DNA of 64,000 bases from Acinetobacter sp. ANC 3813 (GCF_002135435.1 NZ_NEGK01000006.1:1-64000), one strand, 5' to 3'; positions 9,185-19,035 are shown, numbered from the stretch's first letter. Notes: generated from the letters alone by a model not told the origin. Numbers and translations are program-made.

Positions 9185-9495
9185 CCATTTGCCTTCTTTA
9201 TTTCACTTTTAGCATTCATTGCAGCACGCCAATCATTATTCAGCTAGTTTAATAACTCTCAGCCAGCTGTATTGTTGTGTTATGTAACCTTATGATTAAA
9301 CAATATTAATTTTCAAACATTTTTACTTCATAAATCAATCTTTAATGCTTCTCATTTTAGGCTGTAAGTTTATATCGAATTACTGCTAAAATACGCGCCT
9401 TCCATAAATTATAGATATTAATTGCTGCAAGTCGCTGCATTTATCGCTTGCCTGCAAAGCAATAATATTTTCCGTTTAATCCTTTAGGAGCCTAC
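9185..9495. other. 311-bp divergent intergenic region (slt / miaB)
   Basis: AT-rich spacer holding the divergent promoters. On the plus strand an extended -10 (TGCTAAAAT, 9384-9392) without a good -35 lies about 100 bp before miaB and is the best promoter candidate. AGGAG just before 9496 is the miaB ribosome site. No ORF, repeat or RNA gene was recognised. Confidence 0.5.
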
Positions 9496-10953
9496 ATGAC
9501 GGTTCAAACCTTCATTCCGAATGGTGCCAAAGCTGCCTCAGAAAACACTGTTACCCAGCCACAGCACACCCCTGCCAAAGATGCTGCAGTCAAAAAGCTG
9601 TACATCGAAACACAAGGGTGTCAGATGAATGAATATGACAGTCACCGTATGGCAGACCTTTTAGGCGATTCACACGGCTATGTGCTAACCAAAGATCCCA
9701 AAGATGCTGATATTCTGCTGATGAATACCTGCTCCATCCGTGAAAAAGCGCAGGAAAAAGTTTTTTCTGAATTGGGCCGCTGGCGCAAGCTGAAAGATAA
9801 AAATCCAGACCTGATTATTGGTGTAGGCGGCTGTGTTGCATCACAAGAAGGCGACAATATTCAAAAGCGCGCCAACTATGTTGACATGATTTTTGGCCCG
9901 CAAACCCTGCACCGCCTGCCGCAAATGCTGGATCAGCATTTTGAGCAAATTGAAAAACCGAAAAAAGAAAAAATTAAACTGGTGGATATTTCATTCCCGG
10001 ACATTGAAAAATTCGACTTTTTGCCTGAACCGCGTGTTGAAGGCTATAAAGCGTTTGTTTCAATTATGGAAGGCTGTTCGAAATACTGCTCATTCTGTGT
10101 CGTGCCATACACCCGCGGCGAAGAAGTATCGCGCCCGCTGGATGATGTGCTGGCAGAAATTGCAACTTTAGCGGAAAAAGGCGTGCGTGAAATTTCCCTG
10201 CTGGGCCAAAACGTAAATGGCTACCGCGGCGAAACTTTTGACGGCGAAATCTGCACTTTTGCCGATCTGCTGCGCTTAGTGGCGGAAATTCCGGGCATTG
10301 GCCGCCTGCGCTACACCACGTCTCACCCGCTTGAATTTAACGATGACTTGATTCAATGCTACCGCGACTTGCCGCAAATGGTTTCACATCTGCATCTGCC
10401 AGTTCAAAGCGGTTCGAATGATGTGCTGCAGGCGATGAAGCGCAACCACACGATTGATGTCTATATCGAAAAAATTGCAAAACTGCGCAAAGTGCGTCCA
10501 GACATGCATTTATCTTCAGATTTCATTATTGGTTTCCCTGGTGAAACTGATGAGAATTTTGAAGAAACCTATCAGTTTATTAAAGATATGGACTTTGACC
10601 ACTCTTACAGCTTTGTCTATTCAAAACGTCCAGGCACGCCCGCTTCAGAACTTGAAGATACAACACCGGACGATGTGAAAAAAGAACGTTTAGCCAAAGT
10701 GCAAAAGTGGATTAAACGCTCAAGCATTGATAAGACTGATGCCATGCTGGGCAGTATCCAGCGCGTACTGGTCGAAAAAGTTTCGGATAAAGATCCAAAC
10801 CTCTTAGTCGGCACCGCAGACAACACCCGCTATGTCACTTTTGTCGGTGACGCCGATTGGGTTGGACGCTTTGCAGAGATTGAAATCACCGAAATAAAAA
10901 CTTTGAATTTAGTTTACGGCGAGCTATTGAATCTTGAACCTGACGTGGCGTAA
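9496..10953 (+). CDS. miaB: tRNA-2-methylthio-N6-dimethylallyladenosine synthase
   Basis: Radical-SAM methylthiotransferase that adds the 2-methylthio group to i6A37 of tRNAs reading UNN codons. The N-terminal MTTase domain has its cluster cysteines C42 ([11 protein letters not shown]), C79 (NTCSIREKA) and C113 (GGCVAS). The radical-SAM cluster is C194-x3-C198-x2-C201 in [12 protein letters not shown]-terminal TRAM domain covers about residues 405-480. At 485 residues it is slightly longer than E. coli MiaB because of a low-complexity N-terminal extension of about 30 residues before [10 protein letters not shown]. First gene of the miaB-phoH-ybeY operon. Confidence 0.96.
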   Translation: MTVQTFIPNGAKAASENTVTQPQHTPAKDAAVKKLYIETQGCQMNEYDSHRMADLLGDSHGYVLTKDPKDADILLMNTCSIREKAQEKVFSELGRWRKLKDKNPDLIIGVGGCVASQEGDNIQKRANYVDMIFGPQTLHRLPQMLDQHFEQIEKPKKEKIKLVDISFPDIEKFDFLPEPRVEGYKAFVSIMEGCSKYCSFCVVPYTRGEEVSRPLDDVLAEIATLAEKGVREISLLGQNVNGYRGETFDGEICTFADLLRLVAEIPGIGRLRYTTSHPLEFNDDLIQCYRDLPQMVSHLHLPVQSGSNDVLQAMKRNHTIDVYIEKIAKLRKVRPDMHLSSDFIIGFPGETDENFEETYQFIKDMDFDHSYSFVYSKRPGTPASELEDTTPDDVKKERLAKVQKWIKRSSIDKTDAMLGSIQRVLVEKVSDKDPNLLVGTADNTRYVTFVGDADWVGRFAEIEITEIKTLNLVYGELLNLEPDVA

Positions 10954-10990
10954 TGTAAGAGCTGAACTCAAGACAACTTAAGGAATTCTC

Positions 10991-12079
10991 TTGACTGCAG
11001 CGATTCGGCGTACAGTAACTTTTCCTGGTGTTTCACTTGACCGTTTGCAAAGCATGCTTGGCGCATATAACGGTCATTTGAAACAAATCGAACAACGTTT
11101 AGATGTCAAAATTTCCCATCGCGGCGATGCTTTTTTTGTCGATGGTGAAATAGATGCGGTAGAGAGAGCAGAAGGACTTTTGCACCGTCTGCACGAAGAG
11201 TCTGAAACCACCAATCAAATCAGCGCGGATACCTTGCACTTAATGATACAAGGCAGCCAGACTGACCGTGAACTGCAGGAAGATGCTGAAGGCCAAGAAC
11301 ATACGGGCTTAGAAGACATTTACCTGCAAACCCGCAAAGGCCGCATTAACCCGCGCGGCGCCAACCAAAAACGCTATGTGCAGCGCATTTTGCAAAGCGA
11401 TATTTCCTTCGGTATTGGCCCTGCCGGTACAGGTAAAACCTATCTTGCCGTAGCGGCTGCAGTCGATATGCTGGAGCGCAACGAAATTCAGCGCATTCTG
11501 CTGGTTCGTCCTGCGGTTGAAGCCGGTGAAAAACTCGGTTTCCTGCCCGGTGATTTAAGCCAGAAAATTGATCCGTATTTGCGTCCGCTATACGACGCTT
11601 TATATGAAATGCTCGGTTTTGAAAAAGTTGCTAAGCTGATTGAACGTCAAGTGATTGAGGTTGCACCCCTCGCCTATATGCGCGGACGCACCTTAAACCA
11701 TTCTTTCGTGATTTTGGATGAAGCGCAGAACACCACACCGGAACAAATGAAAATGTTCCTGACCCGTTTAGGCTTTGGCTCACGTGCAGTCATCACAGGC
11801 GATATTACACAGGTCGATTTGCCGCGCGGTCAGCAGTCTGGCTTATCGCATGCCCTGCGTGTGATTGAAAAAATCAAAGAAATCCATATTACCCGTTTCC
11901 ATTCCCGAGATGTGGTGCGTCATCAGTTGGTACAGAAAATTGTTGAAGCCTATGAGGGATGGGACAGTGAACAGCAGCGTTTAAGCGCTGCAGCCCGTGC
12001 AGAACGCAAAGCGCTTCAAGAGGCATTAATTGCCGACAATGATGCAAAAGCCGATGCACAAAATGATGAACAGAATTAA
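10991..12079 (+). CDS. ybeZ: PhoH-family ATPase (YbeZ)
   Basis: PhoH-like P-loop ATPase that functions with the endoribonuclease YbeY in RNA metabolism. A KH-like N-terminal region is followed by the Walker A GPAGTGKT (143-150), the Walker B FVILDEAQN and the ITGDITQVDLP motif. It starts with TTG at 10991, preceded by AAGGA at a normal distance; no closer ATG keeps the family N-terminus. At 362 residues it is close to the usual 346-360. It sits 37 bp after miaB and 9 bp before ybeY, the conserved order in gammaproteobacteria. Confidence 0.94.
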   Translation: MTAAIRRTVTFPGVSLDRLQSMLGAYNGHLKQIEQRLDVKISHRGDAFFVDGEIDAVERAEGLLHRLHEESETTNQISADTLHLMIQGSQTDRELQEDAEGQEHTGLEDIYLQTRKGRINPRGANQKRYVQRILQSDISFGIGPAGTGKTYLAVAAAVDMLERNEIQRILLVRPAVEAGEKLGFLPGDLSQKIDPYLRPLYDALYEMLGFEKVAKLIERQVIEVAPLAYMRGRTLNHSFVILDEAQNTTPEQMKMFLTRLGFGSRAVITGDITQVDLPRGQQSGLSHALRVIEKIKEIHITRFHSRDVVRHQLVQKIVEAYEGWDSEQQRLSAAARAERKALQEALIADNDAKADAQNDEQN

Positions 12080-12088
12080 GGATTCATT

Positions 12089-12574
12089 TTGAAACTGAGC
12101 CTCACCCTGCAGCAGGACTTTCAAGCGCCTGAGCTGGTGCTGAAACGCGCCTATATCAAAAAGACGCTGGAAACCGCTTTACGCTATATCGGCACTCAAA
12201 GCGACTGCGAAATCGGCATTGCCTGTGTAGGCAATGAAGAAAGTCATAAGCTAAATATGGAATACCGTAAAAAAGACAAGCCGACCAATGTGCTGTCTTT
12301 TCCAAGCGATCTTCCAGATGAAATGGCTGAAATTTTAGATGTCTTCCCCATTGGCGATTTAGTGATTTGCATCCCAGTGGTATTGCAGGAAGCGCTTGAA
12401 CAGCAGAAAACCCCGATTGAGCATTTCACCCACATGCTGGTGCATGGCGCGCTGCATCTGATGGGCTACGATCATGAAACGTCTGAAGAAGATGCCGAAG
12501 AAATGGAAGCTCTAGAAATCGAAATTCTAAAGAAACTCGGTTTTGATAACCCCTATACGGTTATAGAAGATTAA
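12089..12574 (+). CDS. ybeY: endoribonuclease YbeY (rRNA maturation factor)
   Basis: Zinc-dependent endoribonuclease needed for 16S rRNA 3'-end maturation and 70S ribosome quality control. The metal site H119-x3-H123-x5-H129 in [12 protein letters not shown] is intact, and the upstream PTNVLSFP motif is present. It starts with TTG (12089) with AAGGA six bases upstream that overlaps the phoH stop codon, implying translational coupling. At 161 residues it is normal. The corC/lnt genes that follow in E. coli are not here; a terminator comes directly after. Confidence 0.95.
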   Translation: MKLSLTLQQDFQAPELVLKRAYIKKTLETALRYIGTQSDCEIGIACVGNEESHKLNMEYRKKDKPTNVLSFPSDLPDEMAEILDVFPIGDLVICIPVVLQEALEQQKTPIEHFTHMLVHGALHLMGYDHETSEEDAEEMEALEIEILKKLGFDNPYTVIED

Positions 12575-12588
12575 AAGCCAAAAATTTA

Positions 12589-12613
12589 AAAGCGGACTCT
12601 GGTCCGCTTTTTT
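12589..12613 (+). terminator. intrinsic terminator of miaB-phoH-ybeY operon
   Basis: 9-bp perfect stem AAAGCGGAC/GTCCGCTTT with a TCTG loop and a T run, 15 bp after the ybeY stop. Confidence 0.88.
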
Positions 12614-12675
12614 ATATCTGTAAAATGTTTAAACAGTATCTTGCTCAACACAATAATCATAACGGTAGATTCATC

Positions 12676-13011
12676 ATGAAATATGTAGTCATTTTCAAAG
12701 CCAGAATTAAACACTTTGATGAACACTATGCGCAAACAGCACAATTATTGCGTGAAAAAGCTTTAACAGAATTTCATTGCCAGCACTTTGAGGCACTCTG
12801 TGAAAATGATCAAGAAATTGCGCTGTCTTATTGGAATCAGCTGGAAGACATTCAAGCATGGCATGCCGATGCAGAACACATTGCAGCACAGCAGCTGGGC
12901 AAAGCGCAATGGTATGCGCATTTCAGTGTAGAGGTCTGTGAAGTACAGCGCCGCTATAGCAGTCCTAGCGCAAAACAATATATAAGCAAATTGAGCACTG
13001 GTCATGAATAA
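12676..13011 (+). CDS. antibiotic biosynthesis monooxygenase (ABM) fold protein
   Basis: An 111-residue protein from the ATG at 12676. It shows the ferredoxin-like ABM/DUF3291-type pattern: an N-terminal strand MKYVVIFKARI, a helix with YAQTAQLLREKAL, a strand-turn-strand, then the helix pattern SYWNQLEDIQAWHADAEHIAAQQLGKAQWY seen in the YqjZ-like group. Such proteins range from monooxygenases to haem-binding or orphan dimeric proteins; no substrate can be inferred. It stands alone after a terminator. The longer reading frame upstream to 12625 lacks a ribosome site. Confidence 0.75.
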   Translation: MKYVVIFKARIKHFDEHYAQTAQLLREKALTEFHCQHFEALCENDQEIALSYWNQLEDIQAWHADAEHIAAQQLGKAQWYAHFSVEVCEVQRRYSSPSAKQYISKLSTGHE

Positions 13012-13161
13012 CGGCAGACCCATTGCAATTAAGCGAACAGACTCAAATGATGCACACATACATTTGCAATTTCATGCTGTTCCGCAGCTGGAATACTCTT
13101 ACAGCTGGCAGAATTTATGCTAAAAATAGTCAGAACAGCTGCGTGCTAGGAGTAATTCCTG

Positions 13162-13623
13162 ATGAATCGGTTTGTATCAGCAAAAGTATTTGGAGAAAAA
13201 GTCAGCCTGAAATACATGCTTGCGCCCCTGCTCTTAACAGCATGCTGTTTTTCTATATCCCTGCATGCAGAAACACCTACACCGTGCCCAGAAACGCCGT
13301 TCACGCAAACAGATCAAGCTTGGTCTGGGCATTACTATTTAGAAGGCGTCATGGAAGTCGGTTCTGAACTGCTGCTGGAGCCGAACGGCAAGTTTAAATG
13401 GTATTTGGCTGTAGGCGCTTTAGACCAATATGCCGAAGGCACGTGGTGGAAAAATGGGAAGTGTATCGGCTTAAAAGCCGCGCCTAAATTTCTCCCCTAT
13501 CTACAGATTTTCCCAACTCAGCTTAGTCTTTCAGAAAAAAATCTAGAACCGATTTGGATGGATGGCCGCCAGCAAGGGCGCTATGTGTTAGCCCAGCGTG
13601 AAAACGGCGCAGATACTGAATAG
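13162..13623 (+). CDS. secreted hypothetical protein
   Basis: A 153-residue protein with AGGAG nine bases before the ATG. After a basic start (MNRFVSAKVFGEKVSLKY) there is a hydrophobic segment LAPLLLTACCFSISLHAETP, which is a signal peptide cleaved probably after LHA. The internal TACC could also act as a weak lipobox, though the following residues argue against that. The mature part has two short beta repeats (SGHYYLEGVMEVGSELLLEPNGKFKW and YAEGTWWKNGKC) typical of small extracytoplasmic beta proteins. Function unknown. Confidence 0.75.
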   Translation: MNRFVSAKVFGEKVSLKYMLAPLLLTACCFSISLHAETPTPCPETPFTQTDQAWSGHYYLEGVMEVGSELLLEPNGKFKWYLAVGALDQYAEGTWWKNGKCIGLKAAPKFLPYLQIFPTQLSLSEKNLEPIWMDGRQQGRYVLAQRENGADTE

Positions 13624-13664
13624 TCAGTGCAGCCAGCACAAAGTATAGCTGCAATGTTGTTCTC

Positions 13665-14543
13665 TTAATGCACCTCAAACTCAGCTTCGGCTGGGTCAAA
13701 ACGCCAAGTACGCACAATGCGCAGCTCCGAGATATCTTTCATTTTGGCATCAAAGCTGCCAAAAGGCGCAGCTTTGCGGACCGATGTTTTAGCGGCATCA
13801 TCCAGCATGTCATGCCCAGAGCTTTCAATTAAGCGGATTGCGCGGATACCGCCGCTGCTGTTCAGAATCACCATTAACCTCACTTCGCCTGCTAGACGCT
13901 GCTGCTTAGCGGCATCTGGGTAATAGCGGTTGCCGTAAAACTCCACCTTTTGACGGAATTTTTCCATATACGCTGCGGTGTTATCCTGTTTGGCCTGAAT
14001 ACCATCTATGGTCTTTATTTTCTGCTGGCGGCTAAAGTTTTGCTGGCGCTGCAGATACTGCGCTTCAATACTGGCAATCATCGCAGCCTTCGCCTGATAT
14101 TGACTCTGCATTTCTTCCGCCAGTTTTTTGCGCTGATTTTCCTCCGCCTGCTTTTGCCAGCTCAGCGTGGTCATCAGCACTTTTTCTTCAAAATTCAGCT
14201 CGCGCTTTTGCTGCATTTTTTCCAGCGTTTCCTGACGGGCTTCCCCTGTCGAGGTATCAACCATAGGTGCAGGCATATCTGTCGCCATACGGTGCGATTC
14301 TCGGAATTTACCAGAACCTTGCTGATCATCCTGCGCTAAAAAATCTGCATGTTCGACTTTGATGTCACTTGGCCGTAAGCTCACCGCGATTTCTTTCGTT
14401 GAAATATCGCTTTCCTGCGGCATCGCAAATTGCAGCGTTAAGACAGTCAGATGCAAAACCGCAGCCAAGCCTAATGCACCGGTAAAAATCGGGTCTTTCC
14501 ACCAGTCTTGTATTAAAGGCTTTAAGGTCATTTTTTTCAGCAT
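13665..14543 (-). CDS. TonB-family energy transducer-like protein
   Basis: About 292 residues if translated from the ATG at 14543; the open frame extends to 14660 without an obvious ribosome site, and an ATG at 14531 is also possible. The protein has one N-terminal membrane helix (GALGLAAVLHLTVLTLQF), a long charged helical linker rich in Gln, Glu and Lys (about 110-200), and a C-terminal TonB domain: YYPDAAKQQRLAGEVRLMVILNSSG with the final FGSFDAKMKDISELRIVRTWRF. It would link the inner membrane to the outer membrane. There are no exbB/exbD genes nearby, so it may be a TonB paralogue or a TolA-like protein. Confidence 0.8.
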   Translation of the reverse strand: MLKKMTLKPLIQDWWKDPIFTGALGLAAVLHLTVLTLQFAMPQESDISTKEIAVSLRPSDIKVEHADFLAQDDQQGSGKFRESHRMATDMPAPMVDTSTGEARQETLEKMQQKRELNFEEKVLMTTLSWQKQAEENQRKKLAEEMQSQYQAKAAMIASIEAQYLQRQQNFSRQQKIKTIDGIQAKQDNTAAYMEKFRQKVEFYGNRYYPDAAKQQRLAGEVRLMVILNSSGGIRAIRLIESSGHDMLDDAAKTSVRKAAPFGSFDAKMKDISELRIVRTWRFDPAEAEFEVH

Positions 14544-14782
14544 CACATTTTTACGACAATTTGCCGAATTCCCCAAACACTCGAAATGAGTATAAAATAA
14601 AACACCGTTTTCATTTTTCAACGAAACCGCCAAGTCCATCATTAAATGACTTGGATGCACTTAAAATCCTAAAAATGCTGCAGTTTATTTTGCTAAACTG
14701 CAAGCTCAGAACCCTGTATTTTTGCACAATTCGACAAGATACATCAAAATTTTAATTACGCTCTTTTGCTGGGATAGTCTAT

Positions 14783-15466
14783 ATGCAAGCGATCATTTCC
14801 AATATTTCTAGACGAATCCGTCAAGTCTATCAAAAGGCGGAAGGGTTTATTGAAGATGAACGCGAATTTCCGCTATCTCAAGTTTTCTTAAATGCAACCT
14901 TTCAGCGCTTTGTCACCGATAACGTCAAAATGCTGCAGGACCTGCATGCAGACTTGCATGATGACTGGCTGCGCCTCTATGCCACACTGAACTATAACGG
15001 TTTGGATATTACACTTTCTGTCGATTTAAAATTGGTGCAGATGGAGTTGAACAAAGATATCCAGCTGATTGTTTTTGAACAAATCAGCGACACGCAGATC
15101 ATCAATGCCAAATACCCGAATTTCATCTATAAACTAGGGGTAAAACTGGCATTATTCTTCTACCAAAAAATACTCAATGATGATCCGCTGGGCATGATTT
15201 TAGAAAAGCTTAAAGTCATTAAAGTTAAAGATGATCTGCTGCATTTAGACCTGAACCGCTGGCTGGGCAAAAATCGCTCTATTATTGACACGCTGAGCAA
15301 AGTGCATGTGAACCATGCTGTATTGCGTGAAGCCGAGCTGGTGGTGATGGGCAATGTCAATATTGCCGCACTATTCAGTAAAATGGCGCAGGAAAAAATC
15401 GAAGCTTGGGATGACAGCAATTTGGAAGATGATCAAGTTACACCGATTAAACAAAAAAAGAAATAA
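14783..15466 (+). CDS. hypothetical protein
   Basis: A 227-residue cytosolic protein of unknown function, present as a single rightward gene. The N-terminus is basic and amphipathic (ISNISRRIRQVYQKAEGFI). The middle has alternating strands (LYATLNYNGLDITLSVDLKLV, IQLIVFEQI) and a hydrophobic helix (LGVKLALFFYQKIL). The C-terminal half contains a repeat-like KVIKVKDDLLHLDLNRWLG stretch that resembles lipid-binding domains of envelope proteins, but no family is named with confidence. A lysine-rich tail ends the protein. It diverges from the TonB-like gene. Confidence 0.8.
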   Translation: MQAIISNISRRIRQVYQKAEGFIEDEREFPLSQVFLNATFQRFVTDNVKMLQDLHADLHDDWLRLYATLNYNGLDITLSVDLKLVQMELNKDIQLIVFEQISDTQIINAKYPNFIYKLGVKLALFFYQKILNDDPLGMILEKLKVIKVKDDLLHLDLNRWLGKNRSIIDTLSKVHVNHAVLREAELVVMGNVNIAALFSKMAQEKIEAWDDSNLEDDQVTPIKQKKK

Positions 15467-15650
15467 GCATAAACTGTGCAGAAGATGAAACAGTAAACAT
15501 AAAAAGCAGCAGTAAATATACATTTACAGGCGCTTTTAAACTTTCATCTTCATAATCTGCGCGCATACTAACAGCCAATGTGAAACAACGCGCTGATGCA
15601 TACATGCCAGCCGCATAATCTCACAACCACTTCATAGGAATAATGTACTT

Positions 15651-16364
15651 ATGGCTAAATTCGCTATTAAATCACTCGGTTTTGCTGCAGGGGTAAGCAC
15701 TGCACTGCTGTTTACTGGATTCGCAAGCCAAGCGTTTGCCATGAGTCCATTCCAAGCAAATTACCAGTTTAGCTACAACGGTAAAAATATGGGTTCTGCA
15801 ACCCGGACTTTAAGCAAATCCGGCAATAACTGGTCTTATGTTTTTGTCGCTAAAGCCGGCGGTATTGCTTCAGCAACGGAAAGCAGTAATTTCAGCCTGA
15901 ACGGCAGCAATATTACGTCTGGCAGCTTTAAACGCACCAGCAAGATTTTAGTGCATAACAACACCATGAGCATTAACTTCAACCCAAGCGCAAAAACCAT
16001 CAATACCAAAAAAGATGACAAAGCGCGTTCATTTGCATGGAAAGCAGGTGTATTGGATGAACTGAATGCTGAATTGCAAATTCGTGAAGATTTGAAAAAT
16101 GGCGGACTAAAAGCCAATTATGCGATTGCTGACGCCAAAGAAGTCGAAGCGCGCAAATTTGTCAAACAAGGCGCAGAAAAGGTTAAAACCAGCTACGGTA
16201 CCTTTGACACTGTAAAAGTAGTCATGAAGCATGATAAACCAGGCCGTGAAACAGTGTTCTGGCTTGCGCCTAAATTGGATTATGCGCCAGTCAAAGTCAG
16301 CCATCTTGACGGTAAAACCTCTTATGGCTTGCTCTTAACGGGCTATAAAGGTGCAACAAATTAA
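15651..16364 (+). CDS. DUF3108 domain-containing secreted protein
   Basis: A 237-residue protein with a signal peptide (cleavage near SQAFA-MSP, residue 30). The mature domain has the DUF3108 pattern: FQANYQFSYNGKNMGSATRTL, a repeated antiparallel-beta layout, FAWKAGVLDELNAELQIREDL, and the terminal KTSYGTFDTVKVVMKHDKPGRETVFWLAPKLDYAPVKV. DUF3108 proteins are periplasmic or outer-membrane-associated with unproven roles. It lies 185 bp after the preceding gene and 90 bp before xpt, whose promoter lies in that gap. Confidence 0.88.
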   Translation: MAKFAIKSLGFAAGVSTALLFTGFASQAFAMSPFQANYQFSYNGKNMGSATRTLSKSGNNWSYVFVAKAGGIASATESSNFSLNGSNITSGSFKRTSKILVHNNTMSINFNPSAKTINTKKDDKARSFAWKAGVLDELNAELQIREDLKNGGLKANYAIADAKEVEARKFVKQGAEKVKTSYGTFDTVKVVMKHDKPGRETVFWLAPKLDYAPVKVSHLDGKTSYGLLLTGYKGATN

Positions 16365-16383
16365 TTGATTTGATCAATTTCGC

Positions 16384-17029
<646 letters not shown>

Positions 17030-17045
17030 GGGCAAATCCGCAGTC

Positions 17046-17074
17046 AAAAAAGAGCGCACATGCGCTCTTTTTTT
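17046..17074 (+). terminator. intrinsic terminator of xpt
   Basis: 13-bp A/T-flanked stem with core AGAGCGCA/TGCGCTCT and a run of T residues, 17 bp after the xpt stop. Confidence 0.9.
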
Positions 17075-17283
17075 AGGCCTTAAAATTGCTTAAGCGCCAT
17101 TAACATCGGACACATGCTGTGCATAATCATTTGAAAATTTTAAATTAGGTAAAATTATTACAAAAATGTCATCTTTCAGCACTTCTGTTTAAAGCAAAAA
17201 ACGTTAAGGTACAGACATCATCGGCAATAAAGCTTAATCTTGAACAGCTTTATGCGATTTTTCCCAAGGACAGGCAACAGTCT

Positions 17284-17694
17284 ATGACTACACATTCTTC
17301 AATTGCACCCCAAAATATCATTTGCCCGAAATGCGGTTCTGCAGAAGTTGTAAAACGCGACCATGAGCAAAACCTGCAAAAAATTGGCGGGGTCCTGCTC
17401 AGCGGCGCAGGTACAGCGGCAGGCACGGTCGGCGGTGCGGCATCTGGCGCTTCTATTGGCGCAATGATTGGCGCAGCAGCTGGGCCGCTCGGTGTGATTA
17501 TGGGCGGTACAGTCGGCACTTTTGTCGGTGCAATCAGCGTGGGCATAACTGGCGGTTTTTTAGGGCACCGTTTTGGTAAAAAAGCAGGTGTCATTGTCGA
17601 CCAAAATGTCTTCTTAGATTACCAATGCCAAAAATGCAAACACCGTTTTAATGAACAGCACGGCGCTGAAAATAATACAGAGCAGCAAAAATAA
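17284..17694 (+). CDS. glycine-zipper protein inserted in a zinc ribbon
   Basis: A 136-residue protein. A CPKC knuckle at C14/C17 and a CQKC knuckle at C115/C118 form the two halves of a zinc ribbon. Between them is a glycine/alanine-rich segment (residues 36-95) of two hydrophobic glycine-zipper helices, with G and A every third or fourth residue, predicted to form a membrane hairpin. The topology would place both knuckles on the same side of the membrane. No named family is recognised. It is flanked by terminators, so it is a single-gene unit. Confidence 0.82.
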   Translation: MTTHSSIAPQNIICPKCGSAEVVKRDHEQNLQKIGGVLLSGAGTAAGTVGGAASGASIGAMIGAAAGPLGVIMGGTVGTFVGAISVGITGGFLGHRFGKKAGVIVDQNVFLDYQCQKCKHRFNEQHGAENNTEQQK

Positions 17695-17720
17695 CTCTGT
17701 AGGTCTTCTTCGACCCTCAT

Positions 17721-17748
17721 AAAAAAGAGCGCATCAGCGCTCTTTTTT
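17721..17748. terminator. bidirectional intrinsic terminator
   Basis: Perfect 12-bp stem AAAAAAGAGCGC/GCGCTCTTTTTT with a 4-nt loop. It can end the zinc-ribbon gene on the plus strand and the small secreted-protein gene at 17767 on the minus strand. Confidence 0.88.
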
Positions 17749-17766
17749 CATCTTAAACTTCAAGCA

Positions 17767-17946
17767 CTATTGCGCATTGAGTGCAGCAAATTTTTCAGCA
17801 GCTTCCACTCTTTCCTTTTGCATAGACATTTCCTGCTTTTTCTCTTGAGGAAAATCTACCGTGTGCATTACAGGCATACTAAAGCCCGCTGAAGACATCA
17901 TGATAGCGCCGCAAACCATAACCGTACGAAATTTTAAAGAAACCAT
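17767..17946 (-). CDS. 59-residue small secreted protein (short ORF)
   Basis: A short ORF below usual length cut-offs. AGGGG lies 8 nt before the ATG at 17946. The first 24 residues, MVSLKFRTVMVCGAIMMSSA plus GFSM, form a basic-then-hydrophobic signal peptide. The mature part is about 35 residues, charged and helical (EKKQEMSMQKERVEAAEKFA), and ends NAQ. The stop is followed by a strong bidirectional terminator. No homologue is recognised. It is a good candidate for a small periplasmic peptide; a random ORF would not be expected to show a ribosome site, a signal peptide and a terminator together. Confidence 0.65.
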   Translation of the reverse strand: MVSLKFRTVMVCGAIMMSSAGFSMPVMHTVDFPQEKKQEMSMQKERVEAAEKFAALNAQ

Positions 17947-18329
17947 CTATTACCCCTTCGGAAAAATAAAAAAAACAGAATCATCCGCACACACAAAATG
18001 GATGATTCCTAAAAAAGCAGCCTCTGAGGACTGTAAAAAAAGCGTGACCATTAAAATTGAAATCGAAGCTTTTGAATATCACTGTAAATTGGTATTTTTT
18101 TGATCAAACCATTTAATTTAATATTTTTAATCATATATTTAGCATTATCCAAAAACATAAAAAAAAGCGGGAAAAGTACAAAGTTATGCACTTTTCCCGC
18201 TCATTCCCTGCAAAGTTTGAACTGCGGCCCGAGGTGACAGCTAAAAACTCAAAATCAGCATCTGGATTGTTCTGCATTGAGCAATCTATAAAAATTATGT
18301 TTTAGGCACTATTGTTCCGCCGTAGCTAT
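17947..18329. other. 383-bp intergenic region
   Basis: Between the 59-residue gene and wrbA. It holds the wrbA terminator hairpin (18166-18201) and, left of it, an AT-rich stretch expected to carry the promoter of the small gene. The rightward frame at 17861-18103 has no family features and is treated as a shadow. Nothing else was recognised. Confidence 0.5.
18160..18201 (-). terminator. intrinsic terminator of wrbA
   Basis: Perfect 12-bp stem AGCGGGAAAAGT/ACTTTTCCCGCT (18166-18177 with 18190-18201) with a 12-nt loop, followed on the minus strand by a run of eight or more T. It lies about 130 bp past the wrbA stop. Confidence 0.8.
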
Positions 18330-18923
18330 TCAATTCAGCTTTTGCACCAGCTCAGCCAAGCGTTTGCCCTGCGCTTCACAGAGTATTTTTTCATCCTGAC
18401 TCAAAGACAGATCATGGCGCGGACCGCTGACATGGCTGGCGCCATAGGGCGTACCGCCGCTTTTCGTATTGGACAGCGCCGGCACTGCATTGCTTAGCCC
18501 CATAATCATCATGCCGTGATGAAACAGCGGCGGCAGCATCGTCAGCAGCGTGCTTTCCTGCCCGCCATGCATTGAACCTGACGCTGTGAATACACAGGCA
18601 GGCTTGCCATGCAAAGCGCCATTCAACCATAAACTGGTGGTCTGATCTAAAAAGTATTTCATTTCAGAGGCCATATTGCCAAACCGGGTTGGCGAGCCTA
18701 AAGCCAAGCCAGCGCAATTGCCCAGATCATCCAAAGTGCAGTAAATATCGCCGTCTTCTGGAATGCTGGGCGCCGCTTCAGTCACAACAGCAGCAATATT
18801 GGGCACTGTTCTGATTTTGACTGCAACACCTGCGGCTTCCACACCATTGGCAATCAAATGCGCCATTTCTTTGGTCGAACCATATTTGCTGTAATAAAGT
18901 ACAAGAACGTAAGGCTGCATCAT
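18330..18923 (-). CDS. wrbA: NAD(P)H:quinone oxidoreductase, WrbA type
   Basis: FMN-dependent NAD(P)H:quinone oxidoreductase that reduces quinones by two electrons and helps with oxidative stress. The 197-residue flavodoxin fold starts with the phosphate loop YSKYGSTKEMA. It has the GSPTRFGNMASEMKYFLDQT segment and the FTASGSMHGGQESTLLTM loop characteristic of WrbA. Length matches E. coli WrbA (198). It is a leftward single gene, divergent from the YihY gene at 19036. Confidence 0.93.
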   Translation of the reverse strand: MMQPYVLVLYYSKYGSTKEMAHLIANGVEAAGVAVKIRTVPNIAAVVTEAAPSIPEDGDIYCTLDDLGNCAGLALGSPTRFGNMASEMKYFLDQTTSLWLNGALHGKPACVFTASGSMHGGQESTLLTMLPPLFHHGMMIMGLSNAVPALSNTKSGGTPYGASHVSGPRHDLSLSQDEKILCEAQGKRLAELVQKLN

Positions 18924-19035
18924 TTTGAATAAATAATATGAAAAAAGAAAACTATACGGTATTTTTCCGTTTTTTTGGGTAAGCTAGGTCAGGAAAATTG
19001 AGAAAAGATGATTAAAAGAATAGAGACATACACGC

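Noticed and set aside
13023..13367. Rightward frame beginning MQLSEQTQMM upstream of the secreted hypothetical gene
   Set aside because: It overlaps the better-supported gene at 13162 (AGGAG, signal peptide) in another frame and has no family features.
17861..18103. Rightward 80-codon frame
   Set aside because: It overlaps the 59-residue leftward gene, has no ribosome site and resembles no protein family.
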